This document shows positions 63,965-64,000 of a stretch of DNA of 64,000 bases, piece after piece. Source of the DNA: Glycine soja (taxonomy: Eukaryota > Streptophyta > Magnoliopsida > Fabales > Fabaceae); the NCBI RefSeq assembly GCF_004193775.1, contig NC_041005.1, forward strand, positions 2,234,501 through 2,298,500. The letters are read 5' to 3'. The position numbers and the translations under genes are program-made. Position 1 is the first letter of the stretch, and each line of letters starts with the position of its first letter. The notes beneath the pieces were generated by a model that made no database searches, was not told the DNA's origin, and saw only the letters and a program-made list of their open reading frames with translations.

Positions 63965-64000
63965 GTGGAAATTAGGTCCCAGATGAGGTCAACTGCCTCG

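Larger units (their letters stand above)
60060..64000. other. DREB2D upstream region and intergenic DNA
   Basis: The first few hundred bases form the DREB2D promoter. The rest is AT-rich with only short frames lacking family motifs. Repeats inside are listed separately. No other gene could be supported to the end of the window. Confidence 0.45.

Overview
The window is nuclear DNA from a flowering plant. Its genes have introns with GT..AG borders, the intergenic DNA is very AT-rich, and it carries plant DNA transposons, a Copia retrotransposon and a decayed piece of plastid DNA. The gene content and sequence style suggest a legume such as Glycine. That species call is inference, because no search could be run.

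Layout: (1) 0.6-6.8 kb, + strand: a multi-exon vacuolar H+-ATPase subunit a (VHA-a) relic with stop codons, a frameshift and broken splice sites. (2) 7.5-8.9 kb, - strand: an intact three-exon RD19-type cysteine protease, convergent with the relic. (3) 10.8-20.2 kb, + strand: two degenerate tandem copies of the first exon of TFIIF-beta, then the intact six-exon gene. Its introns hold an LTR-like fragment and a Stowaway-like MITE, and the start of its last exon is duplicated together with the splice acceptor. (4) 20.4-39.4 kb: a gene-poor, transposon-rich stretch. It holds a 1-kb TIR element, a Mutator-like element carrying an ISY1 splicing-factor relic (Pack-MULE-like), related small TIR elements, a plastid trnY-trnE fragment and a large fold-back element. 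(5) 40.5-43.5 kb, + strand: an intact six-exon WAT1 gene. (6) 46.8-49.6 kb, - strand: a broken NRT1/PTR (NPF) transporter gene. (7) 52.2-56.9 kb, + strand: a complete, very young Copia element with near-identical LTRs, a 5-bp target duplication and one open 1335-residue gag-pol frame. (8) 59.2-59.9 kb, - strand: an intronless DREB2D-type AP2/ERF gene. (9) 60.1-64 kb: intergenic DNA with a CACTA-like end and simple repeats.

The four apparently working host genes are RD19-like, TFIIF-beta, WAT1 and DREB2D. They belong to different pathways: vacuolar proteolysis, Pol II initiation, vacuolar auxin export with secondary-wall control, and stress transcription. From memory, TFIIF-beta, WAT1 and DREB2D are immediate neighbours on Arabidopsis chromosome 1 (At1g75510, At1g75500, At1g75490). 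The window therefore looks like a conserved gene block expanded by transposons, with dead VHA-a and NPF copies alongside. Relaxed duplicates of this kind fit a paleopolyploid genome.

The most unusual items are the duplicated splice acceptor and exon start in TFIIF-beta, whose differences are mostly silent; the captured ISY1 copy broken by point mutations with no length change, most of them C-to-T-like; the tandem triplication of TFIIF-beta exon 1 with complementary deletions; and the trnE-trnY nuclear plastid insert.
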